Source of the DNA: Albula goreensis
Taxonomy: Eukaryota > Chordata > Actinopteri > Albuliformes > Albulidae
Length of the DNA stretch: 64,000 bases
Assembly (NCBI GenBank): GCA_022829145.1
Contig: CM040744.1
Span: 6,917,001 to 6,981,000, forward strand
Direction of reading: 5' to 3'
A program made the position numbers and the translations under genes. A model generated the notes under the pieces. The model searched no databases. It saw nothing but the letters and a program-made list of their open reading frames with translations, and was not told the DNA's origin. Shown here piece after piece: positions 15,201 to 29,400 of this stretch (within the stretch, counting starts at the first letter, position 1; each line of letters opens with the position of its first letter).

Positions 15201-17417
15201 TTGCCAGTCCGATTATACTTCTGAAATCAAGGGCTTGTCGCCACTTTCAGGGTACAACTTTCAGCTCTCGAGTGCTTTTTCCTCCCATTTACCCTTTTCT
15301 GTTCTTTATTTTCTTCAGATTCAGTGTCGTTCCATGCTTTTGCCAGAAAATGGGGTTGTTGGGGTCCGACGCCACACTTTTTTCAGGTCCGCGCTTACGC
15401 TTTTTCGCCAGGGTGGACAACCGCGCTTCCTCCCCATGCAATCCATCTATCTATTTTCGCATCCACATCAGCAGGTGGCGCCCAACAGCTAAGCAGCAGT
15501 AATCAGTATTGTTGGGGGTCCTTATTTTCTTCATACTTTTTCAGGTCTCGCGCTTTACGCTTTTCAGCCAGGGGCACAACTGCCTTCGTTCCTCATTTGT
15601 CTATTCTGGTTCCTATTTTCTTCGCATCCACCGTCGCAGAGTACTCCGTCCAACAGTTTAGCAGAAAATTGGCACAGTCCGATTATTAGTTTTTTCAGGT
15701 CCTGCGCTTTCACGCTTTTCAGTTGCGGGTTATTGTCCACTCCCCGCGTTCATTTAATCATTCGTTTCTGCTTCGTATCCACTCATCAGTAGTACCGTCC
15801 ACCATTTCATAGAAAAACAAAATTGTTGCGGGGTCGATTTCATATTTTAGTTTCGCGCTTACGCGTTGTTGCGATTCACCATTTCCGCGCTCCATTAATC
15901 CATTCTCGGTTTTGCTTTTCTTCGTATCTCAATAAATAAGTTCTGTTCCAATTATTTTAGCTAGAAAATCAAAAATTGTTAGGCATGTATTTTTCACAGC
16001 TTTTCAGGTCATGGCTTCACGCTTTTTTTTCAGCCAGGAGGCTTCACTTCATTTCGTGCCCATGTGGTCTACTTCCTGACTTCTAGCTTCTGCCAGACTA
16101 TCAGCAGATACTGTCCAATTATTTACAGAAAAAAATCAAGATTGTGCCAGTCCATTCATAGCTTTTCGTCTCATGCTTACGCTTTTCACAGGCCCAACTC
16201 ATCTCCTCTTTGCATTTTTCTCCCATAATCCATTCTTTGATCTCTGCTTTTTCAGATTCACTATCAGCAGGTAGCTGTCCAATCATTTAAGGAGAAAATC
16301 AATACTTGCTGGGGTCCGGATGCCATATTTTTGTAACTAGCTTTTCATTTGCGGGCATATCCGCTTTCTCCTATTTAACTTCCTGTTCCTGTTTTCTCGC
16401 AGATTCATAGTATCGTCCAATCATTTTTAAGCAGAAAAATTTGTGTACTGTTAGTCCGATTTTTCACACTTCTTTTCGCAATCAAGCGCTCATTCGGTTG
16501 CGTGCACAACCGATTCTCGCGCTTCTTCTCCTCTACGTAATCCATTCTCGATTCTGCCAGATTCGACAAAGCAGGTGCATTGTCCAATCATTTAGCAGAA
16601 AATCAAGTATTGTTAGTCTCATACTTTAGGTTCATGCCACGCTTCAGTTGTGGCACACCATTTCGCGCTTCATTACATTCTGTCTTATTTTTCGTATTCA
16701 CGTCAGCAGGTTGTCAAACATTTTTACGGCGAAAATTGCGCAGTTGTTAGTCCGACATTCGCCAGGTTCGTTTTCGATGGAACAGATTCAACTCACTCGT
16801 GTTTTCCGCCGATTCTCGGTTCTGATTTTCGCCGATTCACTATCAGCAGGTATCGTCCATAAGAGAAAATCAAGACCTTCGTTAGTCCATTTTTTGATCG
16901 TCACGCTTCACTTTCAGTTGCGGGCACAACTCTCATTTTTTTGTGTTTCTCCTACTATCTATTCTTGGTTCCTGTTTCCTTCTTCTCGGTCTTCCACTGT
17001 CAGCAGGTTTCGTCTGACCTCATGCTTTTACAGAAAATCATGCATTGCCAGATCCGATTTTTTCATATTTTTTTCAGTTCATGGCTACTTTTTTCAGCCA
17101 GAAACAACCTCATCTTGCGCTCCCATGTGTAATCCAATTAACTTATTTCAGATTCAATATCAGCATTGTCCAACATTTAAAGCAGAAAAACAATAGTCCA
17201 CTACCACTTTTCAGGTCCAGGCGGGTTTCACGCTCGGCGCCGAGCTCAATCAGCTCTCATGCTTTCTTCCTGATAATAATCCATTCCCGATTCTATTTCC
17301 TTTTTTCTTTTCGTAATTCATATCAGCAGGTATTGTCCAATCATTTATAGAAATCACATTGTTATCCGATTTTTCATACCACAAAACAGGTTTTGATGCC
17401 TTTTTTCTTCAGTTGAG
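6231..17417 (+). repeat. Same satellite, forward arm, heavily corrupted part
   Basis: About 75 copies of the same monomer, recognisable by GTCCAATCATTT, AGCAGAAAATC, GGTCCGATTTTTCA and ATTCACTATCAGCAG. Copies are shortened to roughly 140-160 bp and riddled with small deletions, insertions and substitutions. The change from the clean part is abrupt at about 6,230. Monomer order still mirrors the reverse arm: 10,585-10,640 carries the unusual truncated monomer of 25,690-25,745, and 7,294-7,315 the one at 29,789-29,806. Net length is about 19% shorter than the mirrored segment. This pattern resembles uncorrected long-read sequence more than old decay. Confidence 0.9.
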
Positions 17418-17421
17418 CTCA
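17414..17421. other. Centre of inversion between the two satellite arms
   Basis: The satellite changes strand here with no spacer. The centre is the 8-bp palindrome TGAGCTCA that belongs to the normal monomer. Forward monomer sequence ends in CTTCAGTTGAGCTC and reverse monomer sequence starts GAGCTCACAACCG. Confidence 0.85.
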
Positions 17422-20400
17422 CAACCGAAAACGTGTCGCGGACCTGAAAGTATGAAAAATCGATCCCATTGGCCATTTGATTTTTCTGCTTAAAATGATT
17501 ACAGCACTATGACAGAGACGGGCGAAATAGAGGGGAACCAGGTGGAATGGATTGGGCCGATAGGCACCATAAAATGAGGCAGGTCAATAACTGGAAAAAA
17601 CGTAGTTATGGATCGCGCAGCGGCGAAAATCGACTCCCAATAATACTTGATTTTTCTACTTAAATGATTGGACAGTACCTGCTGATAGTGGATACGAAGA
17701 AAATAGGATCAAGGAATGGATTACATGGAGAAAACGCAAGGAAATGAGTTGAGCTCACAACCGAAAACGTAAGCCACGGACCTGAAAAAGTGTGAAAAAT
17801 CGGACCCCCAACAATTCTTGATTTTTCTGCTTAAAATGATTGGACAGTACTTGCTGATATTGGATACGAAGAAAATAGGAACCAGAATTGGATTACATGG
17901 GAGAAAACGCAAGGAATGAGTTGAGCTCACAACTGAAAAAAGTAAGCCGCGGACCTGAAAAAAGTATGAAAAATCGGATCCCCAACAATACTTGATTTTT
18001 CTGCTTAAAATGATTGGACAGTACCTGCTGACAGTGGAGACGAAGAAAATAGGAACCAGGAATGGATTAAATGGGAGAAAACGCAAAATGAGTTGTGCCA
18101 CAACTGAAAAAACGTAAGTCATGGCGGACGTGAAAAAGTATGAAAAATCGACCCCCAACAATTCTTGATTTTTCTGCTTAAAATGATTGGACAGTACCTG
18201 CTGACAGAGGAGATCTGAAGAAAATAGGAACCAGGAATGGATTAAATGGAGAAAACACAAGGAATGAGTTGAGCTCACAACTGAAAAAACGTAAGCCGCT
18301 GGACTCTGAAAAAGTATGAAAAATCGACCCCAACAATACTTGATTTTTCTGCTTAAAATGATTGGACAGTACCTGCTGACAGTGGATACGAAGAAAATAG
18401 GAACCAGGAATGGATTAAATGAGAGAAAACGCAAGGAATGAGTTGTGCCCACAACTGAAAAACGTAAGCGCGGACCTGAAAAAAAGTATGAAAAATAGGA
18501 CCCCAACAATACTTTGATTTTTCTGCTTAAAATGATTGGACAGTACCTGCTGATAGTGGATAATAGAAGAAAATAGGATCAAGGGAATGGATTAAATGGG
18601 AGAAAACGCAAGGAATCAGTTGAGCACACAACCGAAAAAACGTAAGTCATGGACCTGAAAAAAGTGTGAAAAATCGACCCAACAATTTCGATTTTTCTGC
18701 TTAAAATGATTGGACAGTACCTGCTGATATTGGATACGAAGAAAATAGGAACCAGGAAAAGATTAAATGGGAGAAAACGCAAGGAATGAGTTGAGCCCAC
18801 AAGTGAAAAAACGTAAGTCGCGGACCTGAAAAAGTATGAAAATCGGACCCAACAATACTTGATTTTTCTCCTTAAAATGATTGGACAGTACCTGCTGATA
18901 GTGGATACGAAGAAAATAGGATCAAGGAATGGATTACATGGGAGAAAATAAAAGGAATGAGTTGAGCCCACAACTGAAAAAAACGTAAACCATGTGGACC
19001 TGAAAAAAAGTATGAAAATCGGACCCCCAGCAATACTTTGATTTTTCTGCTTAAATGGTTGGACAGTATCTGCTGATAGTGGATACGAAGAAAATAGGAT
19101 CAAGGAATGGATTAATGGGAGAAAACGCAAGGAATGAGTTGAGCTCACAACCGAAAAAAACGTAAGCCGCGGACCTGAAAAAGTATGAAAAATCGTCCCC
19201 AACAATTTTTGATTTTTCTGCTTAAAATGATTGGACAGAACTTGCTGATATTGGATACGAAGAAAATAGGAACCAGGAATGGATTAAATGGGAGAAAACG
19301 CATGGAATGAATTGAGCCACAACAGAAAAAACGAAGTCAGCGGACTGAAAAAAGTATGAAAAATCCGACCGCCAACAATTTTTGATTTTTCTGCTAAAGA
19401 TGATTGGACAGTACTTGCTGATAGTGGATACTTAAGAAAATAGGAACCAGAATGGATTAAATGAGAGAAAACGCAAGGAATGAGTTTGTAACACAAACTG
19501 AAAAACGTAAGCTGCGGACCTGAAAAAAGTATGAAAAATCGGACCCCCAACAACACTTGATTTTTCTGCTTAAAATGATTGGACAGTACCTGCTGACAGT
19601 GGATATGAAGAAAATAGGAACCAGGAATGATTAAATGAGAAAACGCAAGGAATGAGTTGTGCCCACAACTGAAAAAAACGTAAGCCATGGGACCTGAAAA
19701 AGTATGAAAAATAGGACCCCCAACAATACTTGATTTTTCTGCTTAAAATGATTGGACAGTACCTGCTGATAGTGGATACGAAGAAAATAGGATCAAGGAA
19801 TGGATTACATGGGAGAAAACGCAAGGAATGAGTTGTCCACACAACCGAAAAAAACGTAAGCGCGGACCTGAAAAAGTGTGAAAAATCGGACCCCAACAAT
19901 TTTCGATTTTTCTGCTTAAAATGATTGGACAGTACTTGCTGATATTGGATAATGAAGAAGAAAATAGGAACCAGGAAAAAGATTAAATGGGAGAAAACGC
20001 AAGGAATGAGTTGTGCCCACAAGTGAAAAAAAACGTAAGCCGCGGACCTGAAAAAGTATGAAAAATCGGACCCCAACAATTCTTGATTTTTCTGCTTAAA
20101 ATGATTGGACAGTACCTGCTGATAGTGGATACGAAGAAAAAGGATCAGGAATGGATTACATGGGAGAAAATGCAAGGAATGAGTTGAGCTCACAACTGAA
20201 AAAACGTAAGCAGCGGACCTGAAAAAGTATGAAAAATCGGACCCCAGCAATACTTGATTTTTCTGCTTAAAATGGTTGACAGTACCTGCTGATAGTGGAG
20301 ACGAAGAAAATAGGATCAAGGAATGGATTACATGGGAGAAAAAAAAAAAAACGCAGGAATGAGTTGAGCTCACAACAGAAAAAAACGTACGCGGACCTGA

Positions 20401-23400
20401 AAAAGTATGAAAAATCGGACCCCAACAATACTTGATTTTTCTACTTAAAATGATTGGACAGTACCTACTGATAGTGGATACTGAAGAAAAATAGGAACCA
20501 GGAATGGATTAAATGGGAGAAAAAACGCAAGGAATGAATTGAGCTCACAACTGAAAAAACGTAAGTCGCGGACCTGAAAAAGTATGAAAAATCGGACCCC
20601 CAACAATACTTGATTTTTTCTGCTTAAAATGATTGGACAGTACCTGCTGATAGTGGATACGAAGAAAATAGGATCAAGGAATGGATTAAATGGGGAGAAA
20701 ACGCAAAAAATGAGTTGTGCCCACAACTGAAAAAACGTAAGCCGGGACGTGAAAAAAAGTCTGAAAAATCGACCCCAACAATTTTTGATTTTCTGCTTAA
20801 AATGATTGGACAGTACCTGCTGATAGTGGATCTGAAGAAAATAGGAACCAGGAATGGATTAATTGGGAGAAAACGCAGTAAGGAATGAGTTGAGCTCACA
20901 ACTGAAAAAAAAAACGTAAGCCGCGGACCTGAAAAAAGTATGAAAAATTCGGACCCCAACAATTCTTGATTTTTCTGCTTAAAATGATTGGACAGTACTT
21001 GCTGATATTGATACGAAGAAAATAGGAACCAGAATTGGATTACATGGGAAAAAACGCAAAAGGAATGAGTTGAGCTCACAACTGAAAAAACGTAAGCCCC
21101 GGACCTGAAAAAAGTATGAAAATGGATCCCCAACAATACTTGATTTTTCTGCTTAAAAATGATTGGACAGTACCTGCTGACAGTGGAGACGAAGAAAATA
21201 GGAACCAGGAATGGATTAAATGGGAGAAAACGCAAAATGAGTTGTGCCCACAACTGAAAAAACGTAAGCCGCGGACCTGAAAAAAGTATGAAAAATCGGA
21301 CCCCAACAATACTTGATTTTTCTGCTTAAAATGATTGGACAGTACCTGCTGATAGTGGATACGAAGAAAATAGGATCAAGGAATGGATTAAATGGGGAGA
21401 AAACGCAAGGAATGAGTTGAGCTCACAACTGAAAAAACGTAAGCCACGGACCTGAAAAAGTATGAAAAATCGACCACCAACAATTTTTGATTTTTCTGCT
21501 AAAAATGATTGGACAGTACCTGCTGAAAAAGTGGATACTAAGAAAATAGGATCAAAGAATGGATTACATGGGAGAAAACGCAAGGAAGGAGTTGTTCCCA
21601 CAACCAAAAAAACGTAACCAGCGACCTGAAAAAGTGTGAAAAATCGGACCACCAACAACTTTTGATTTTTTGCTTAAAATGATTGGACAGTACTTGCTGA
21701 TATTAGATACTAAGAAAATAGGAACCAGGAATGGATTAAATGGGAGAAAACGCAAGGAATGAGTTGAGCTCACAACAGAAAAAACGTAAGCCGCGGACCT
21801 GAAAAAGTATGAAAAATCGACCCCAACAATTTGATTTTTCTACTTGAAAATGACTGGACAGTACCTGCAAATAGTGGATATGAAGAAAATAGGATCAAGG
21901 AATGGATTACATGGGAGAAAACGCGAAGGAATGAGTTGAGCTCACAAATAAAAAAACGTAAGCCATGGACCTGAAAAAAGTATGAAAAATCGGACCCCCA
22001 ACAATATTTGATTTTTCTGCTTAAAATGATTGGACAGTACCTGCTGATAGTGGATACGAAGAAAATAGGATCAAGGAATGGATTACATGGGAGAAAACGC
22101 AAGGAATGAGTTGTGCACACAACCGAAAAAAACGTAAGCCGCTGACCTGAAAAAAGTGTGAAAAATCGGACCCCCAACAATTTTTGATTTTTCTGCTAAA
22201 AATGATTGGACAGTACTTGCTGATAGTGGATACGAAGAAAATAGGAACCAGGAATGGATTAAATAGGAGAAAACGCAAGGAATGAGTTGAGCTCACAACT
22301 GAAAAAACGTAAGCCGCTGGACCTGAAAAAGTATGAAAATCGGACCCCCAATAATTTTTGATTTTTCTGCTTAAAATGATTGGACAGTACTTCCTGATAT
22401 TGGATACGAAGAAAATAGTAACCAGGAATGGATTAAATGGGAGAAAACGCAAGGAATCAGTTGTGCCCACAACCGAAAAAACGTAAGCCGCGGACTTGAA
22501 AAAACTATGAGTTGAGCTCACAACTGAAAAAACGTAAGCCACGGACCTGAAAAAAGTATGAAAAATCGGACCACCAACAATTTTTGATTTTTCTGCTAAA
22601 AATGATTGGACAGTACCTGCTGAAAGTGGATACGAAGAAAATAGGATCAAAGAATGGATTACATGGGAGAAAACGCAAGGAAGGAGTTGTTCCCACAACC
22701 GAAAAAAACGTAACCCGCGGACCTGAAAAAAGTGTGAAAAATCGGACCACCAACAACTTTTGATTTTTTTGCTTAAAATGATTGGACAGTACTTGCTGAT
22801 ATTAGATACGAAGAAAATAGGAACCAGGAATGGATTAAATGGGAGAAAACGCAAGGAATGAGTTGAGCTCACAACAGAAAAAAACGTAAGCCGCGGACCT
22901 GAAAAAAGTATGAAAAATCGGACCCCCAACAATACTTGATTTTTCTACTTAAAATGACTGGACAGTACCTGCAAATAGTGGATACGAAGAAAATAGGATC
23001 AAGGAATGGATTAAATGGGAGAAAACGCAAGGAATGAGTTGAGCTCACAACATAAAAACGTAAGTCAAAGGACCTGAAAAAAAGTATGAAAAATCGGACC
23101 TCAACAATATTTGATTTTTCTGCTTAAAATGATTGGACAGTACCTGCTGATAGTGGATACGAAGAAAATAGGATCAAGGAATGGATTACATGGGAGAAAA
23201 CGCAAGGAATGAGTTGTGCACACAACCGAAAAAACGTAAGACCGCTGACCTGAAAAAGTGTGAAAAATCGACCCCAACAATTTTTGATTTTTCTGCTAAA
23301 AATGATTGGACAGTACTTGCTGATAGTGGATACGAAGAAAATAGAACCAGGAATGGATTAAATAGGAGAAAACGCAAGGAATGAGTTGAGCTCACAACTG

Positions 23401-26400
23401 AAAAAACGAAGTCCGCGGACCTGAAAAAAGTATGAAAAATCGGACCCCCAATAATTTTTGATTTTTCTGCTTAAAATGATTGGACAGTACTTCCTGATAT
23501 TGGATACGAAGAAAATAGTAACCAGGAATGGATTAAATGGGAGAAAACGCAAGGAATCAGTTGTGCCCACAACCGAAAAAAACGTAAGCCGCGGACTTGA
23601 AAAAACTATGAAAAATCAGACCCCCAAATATATTTGATTTCGCTGCTTAAAATGATTGGACAGTACCTGCTGATAGTGGATACGAAGAAAATAGTATCAA
23701 AGAATGGATTACATGGAAGAAAACGCAAGGAATGAGTTGTGCACACAACCGAAAAAAACGTAAGCCGCGGACCTGAAAAAAGTATGAAAAATCCGACACC
23801 CAACAATTCTTGATTTTTCTGCTAAAAATGATTGGACAGTACTTGCTGATAGTGGATACGAAGAAAATAGGAACCAGGAATGGATTAAATAGGAGAAAAC
23901 GCAAGGAATGTGTTGAGCTCACAACTGAAAAAAACGTAAGCCACGGACCTGAAAAAAGTATGAAAAATCGGACCACCAACAATTTTTGATTTTTCTGCTA
24001 AAAATGATTGGACAGTACCTGCTGAAAGTGGATACGAAGAAAATAGGATCAAAGAATGGATTACATGGGAGAAAACGCAAGGAAGGAGTTGTTCCCACAA
24101 CCGAAAAAAACGTAACCCGCGGACCTGAAAAAAGTGTGAAAAATCGGACCACCAACAACTTTTGATTTTTTTGCTTAAAATGATTGGACAGTACTTGCTG
24201 ATATTAGATACGAAGAAAATAGGAACCAGGAATGGATTAAATGGGAGAAAACGCAAGGAATGAGTTGAGCTCACAACAGAAAAAAACGTAAGTCATGGAC
24301 CTGAAAAAGTATGAAAATCGACCCCAACAATACTTGATTTTTCTACTTAAATGACTGGACAGTACCTGCAAATAGTGGATACTAAGAAAATAGGATCAAG
24401 GAATGGATTAAATGGGAGAAAACGCAAGGAATGAGTTGAGCTCACAACATAAAAAAACGTGAAGTCATGGGACCTGAAAAAGTATGAAAATCGGACCCCA
24501 ACAATATTTGATTTTTCTGCTTAAATGATTGGACAGTACCTGCTGATAGTGGATACGAAGAAAATAGGATCAAGGAATGGATTACATGGGAGAAAAACGC
24601 AAGGAATGAGTTGTGCACACAACCGAAAAAACGTATGCCGCTGGACCTGAAAAAAGTGTGAAAATCGGACCCCAACAATTTTTGATTTTTCTGCTAAAAA
24701 TGATTGGACAGTACTTGCTGATAGTGGATACGAAGAAAATAGGAACCAGGAATGGATTAAATAGGAGAAAACGCATGAAGGAATGAGTTGAGCTCACAAC
24801 TGAAAAAACGTAAGTCAGCGGACCTGAAAAAAGTATGAAAAATCGGACCCCCAACAATTCTTGATTTTTCTGCTTAAAATGATTGGACAGTACCTGCTGA
24901 TAGTGGATACGAAGAAAATAGGATCAAGGAATGGATTACATGGGAGAAAATGCACGGAATGAGTTGAGCTCACAACTGAAAAAACGTAAGTCAAACGGAC
25001 CTGAAAAAAGTATGAAAAATCGGACCCCCAACAATACTTTGATTTTTCTACTTAAAATGACTGGACAGTACCTGCAAATAGTGGATACGAAGAAAATAGG
25101 ATCAAGGAATGGATTAAATGGAGAAAACGCAAGGAATGAGTTGAGCTCACAACATAAAAAAACGTAAGCCGCGGACCTGAAAAAAGTATGAAAAATCGGA
25201 CCCCCAATAATTTTTGATTTTTCTGCTTAAAATGATTGGACAGTACTTCCTGATATTGGATACGAAGAAAATAGGAACCAGAATTGGATTACATGGGAGA
25301 AAATGCAAGGAATGAGTTGTGCACACAACCGAAAAAAACGTAAGCCGCGGACCTGAAAAAAGTGTGAAAAATCGGACCCCTAACAATTTTTGATTTTTCT
25401 GCTGAAAATGATTGGACAGTACTTGCTGATATTGGATATGAAGAAAATAGGAACCAGGAATAGATTAAATGGGAGAAAACGCAAGGAATGAGTTGTGCCC
25501 ACAAGTGAAAAAACGTGAAGCCGCGGACCTAAAAAGTATGAAAATCGACCCCCAACAATACTTGATTTTTCTGCTTAAAATGATTGGACAGTACCTGCTG
25601 ACAGAGGAGACGAAGAAAATAGGAACCAGGAATGGATTAAATTGGAGAAAACGCAAAAATGAGTTGTGCCCACAACTGAAAAAAACGTAAGCCTGAAAGA
25701 AGTATGAAAATCCTACTTGGGAGAAAAAATACATGGGAGAAAACGCAAGGAATGAGTGTGCACACAACCAAAAAAACGTAAGCCGGACCTGAAAAAGTAT
25801 GAAAATCCGACACCCAACAATTCTTGATTTTTCTGCTAAAAATGATTGGACAGTACTTGCTGATAGTGGATACGAAGAAAATAGGAACCAGGAATGGATT
25901 AAATAGAGAAAACGCAAGGAATGTGTTGAGCTCACAACTGAAAAAACGTAAGCCACGGACCTGAAAAAGTATGAAAAATCGGACCACCAACAATTTTTGA
26001 TTTTTCTGCTAAAAATGATTGGACAGTACCTGCTGAAAGTGGATTAAGAAAATAGGATCAAAGAATGGATTACATGGGAGAAAACGCAAGGAAGGAGTTG
26101 TTCCCACAAATCAAAAAAACGTAACCCGCGGACCTGAAAAAGTGTGAAAATCGACCACCAACAACTTTTGATTTTTTTGCTTAAAATGATTGGACAGTAC
26201 TTGCTGATATTAGATACGAAGAAAATAGGAACCAGGAATGGATTAAATGGGAGAAAACGCAAGGAATGAGTTGAGCTCACAACAGAAAAAACGTAAGCCG
26301 CTGGACCTGAAAAAAGTATGAAAAATCGGACCCCAACAATACTTGATTTTTCTACTTAAAATGACTGGACAGTACCTGCAAATAGTGGATACGAAGAAAA

Positions 26401-29400
26401 TAGGATCAAGGAATGGATTAAATGGGAGAAAACGCAAGGAATGAGTTGAGCTCACAACATAAAAAAACGTAAGCCGCGGACCTGAAAAAGTATGAAAATC
26501 GGACCCCCAACAATATTTGATTTTTCTGCTTAAAATGATTGGACAGTACCTGCTGATAGTGGATACGAAGAAAATAGGATCAAGGAATGGATTACATGGG
26601 AGAAAACGCAAGGAATGAGTTGTGCACACAACCGAAAAAACGATGCCGCTGGACCTGAAAAAAGTGTGAAAAAATCGGACCCCAACAATTTTTGATTTTT
26701 CTGCTAAAAATGATTGGACAGTACTTGCTGATAGTGGATACGAAGAAAATAGGAACCAGGAATGGATTAAATAGGAGAAAACGCAAGGAATGAGTTGAGC
26801 TCACAACTGAAAAAACGTAGCCGCGGACCTGAAAAAGTATGAAAAATCGACCACCAACAAATTTTGATTTTTCTGCTAAAAATGATTGGACAGTACCTGC
26901 TGAAAGTGGATACGAAGAAAATAGGATCAAAGAATGGATTAAATGGGAGAAAACGCAAGGAAGGAGTTGTTCCCACAACCGAAAAAACGTAAGCCATGGA
27001 CCTGAAAAAGTGTGAAAATCGACCCCAACAATACTTGATTTTTCTGCTTAAAATGATTGGACAGTACCTGCTGATAGTGGATACGAAGAAAATAGGAACC
27101 AGAATTGGATTACTTGGGAGAAAACGCAAGGAATGAGTTGAGCTAACAACTGAAAAAAAACCCCGGACCTGAAAAAACTATGAAAAATCGGATCCCCAAC
27201 AATACTTGATTTTTCTGCTTAAAATGATTGGACAGTACCTGCTGACAGTGGAGAGAAGAAAATAGGAACCAGGAATGGATTAAATGGGAGAAAACGCAAA
27301 ACTGAGTTGTGCCCACAACTGAAAAAAATGTAAGCCACGGACCTGAAAAAGCATGAAAAATCGGACCCCCAACAATTCTTTTTTTTTTCTGCTTAAATGA
27401 TTGGACAGTACCTGCTGATAGTGGATACGAAGAAAATAGGAACCAGGAATGGATTAAATGGGAGAAAACGCAAGGAATGAGTTGAGCTCACAACTGAAAA
27501 AACGTAAGCCGCGGACCTGAAAAAAGTATGAAAAATCGGACCCCCAATAATTTTTGATTTTTCTGCTTAAAATGATTGGACAGTACTTCCTGATATTGGA
27601 TACGAAGAAAATAGGAACCAGAATTGGATTACATGGGAGAAAATGCAAGGAATGAGTTGTGCACACAACCGAAAAAAACGTAAGCCACGGACCTGAAAAA
27701 AGTATGAAAAATCGGACCCCAACAATTTTTGATTTTTCTGCTTAAAATGATTGACAGTACTTGCTGATATTGGATACGAAGAAAATAGGAACCAGAATTG
27801 GATTACATGGGAGAAAATGCAAGGAATGAGTTGTGCACAACAAAAAAAAAAATGGACCTGAAAAAAGTGTGAAAAATCGGACCTAACAATTTTTGATTTT
27901 TCTGCTGAAAATGATTGGACAGTACTTGCTGATATTGGATATGAAGAAAATAGGAACCAGGAATAGATTAAATGGGAGAAAACGGAAGGAATGAGTTGTG
28001 CCCACAAGTGAAAAAAACGTAAGCCACGGACCTGAAAAAGTATGAAAAATCGGACCCCCAACAATACTTGATTTTTCTGCTTAAAATGATTGGACAGTAC
28101 CTGTTAATAGTGGATACGAAGAAAATAGGATCAAGGAATGGATTACATGGGAGAAAACGCAAGGAATGAGTTGAGCTCACAACTGAAAAAAAACGAAGTC
28201 GCGGACCTGAAAAAGTATGAAAAAATCGGACCCCAACAATACTTGATTTTTCTGCTTAAAATGATTGGACAGTACCTGCTGACAGAGGAGACGAAGAAAA
28301 TAGGAACCAGGAATGGATTAAATGGGAGAAAACGCAAAAATGAGTTGTGCCCACAACTGAAAAAACGTAAGCCGCGGACCAAAAAAGTATGAAAAAATCG
28401 GACCCCAACAATTTTGATTTTTCTGCTTAAAATGATTGGACAGTACCTGCTGATAGTGGATACGAAGAAAATAGGAACCAGGAATGGATTAAATGGGAGA
28501 AAACGCAAGGAATGAGTTGAGCCCACAACCGAAAAAACGTAAGTCGCGGACCTGAAAAAAGTATGAAAAATCGGACCCCGAACAATACTTGATTTTTCTG
28601 CTTAAAATGATTGGACAGTACCTGCTGATAGTGGATACGAAGAACATAGGATCAAGGAATGGATTAAATGGGAGAAAACGCAAGGAATGAGTTGAGCTCA
28701 CAACTGAAAAAAACGTAAGTCGGACCTGAAAAAAGTATGAAAAATCGGACCCCAACAATACTTGATTTTTCTGCTTAAAATGATTGGACAGTACCTGCTG
28801 ATAGTGGATACGAAGAAAATAGGATCAAGGAATGGATTACATGGGAGAAAACGCAAGGAATGAGTTGTGCCCACAACCGAAAAAAACGTAAGCCCCGGAC
28901 CTGAAAAAAGTATGAAAAATCCGCCCGCAACAATTCTTGAGTTTTCTGCTGAAAATAATTGGACAGTACCTGCTGATAGTGGATACGAAGAAAATAGGAA
29001 CCAGGAATGGATTACATGGGAGAAAACGCAAGGAATGAGTTGAGCTCACAACTGAAAAAAACGAAAGCCGCGGACCTGAAAAAAGTATGAAAAATCGGAC
29101 CCCCAACAATACTTGATTTTTCTCCTTAAAATGATTGGACAGTAACTGCTGATATTGGATACGAAGAAAATAGGAACCAGAATTGGATTACATGGGAGAA
29201 AACGCAAGGAATGAGTTGAGCTCACAGACCTGAAAAAAAGTATGAAAATCGGACCCCCAACAATACTTGATTTTTCTGCTTAAAATGATTGGACAGTACC
29301 TGCTGACAGTGGAGACGAAGAAAATAGGAACAAGGAATGGATTAAATGGGAGAAAACGCAAAAATGAGTTGTGCCACAACTGAAAAAAAAACGTAAGTCG

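Noticed and set aside
6231-17417. An independent, ancient satellite subfamily
   Set aside because: Monomer order and rare variants match the reverse arm in mirrored order, and the changes are indel-rich rather than substitution-rich.
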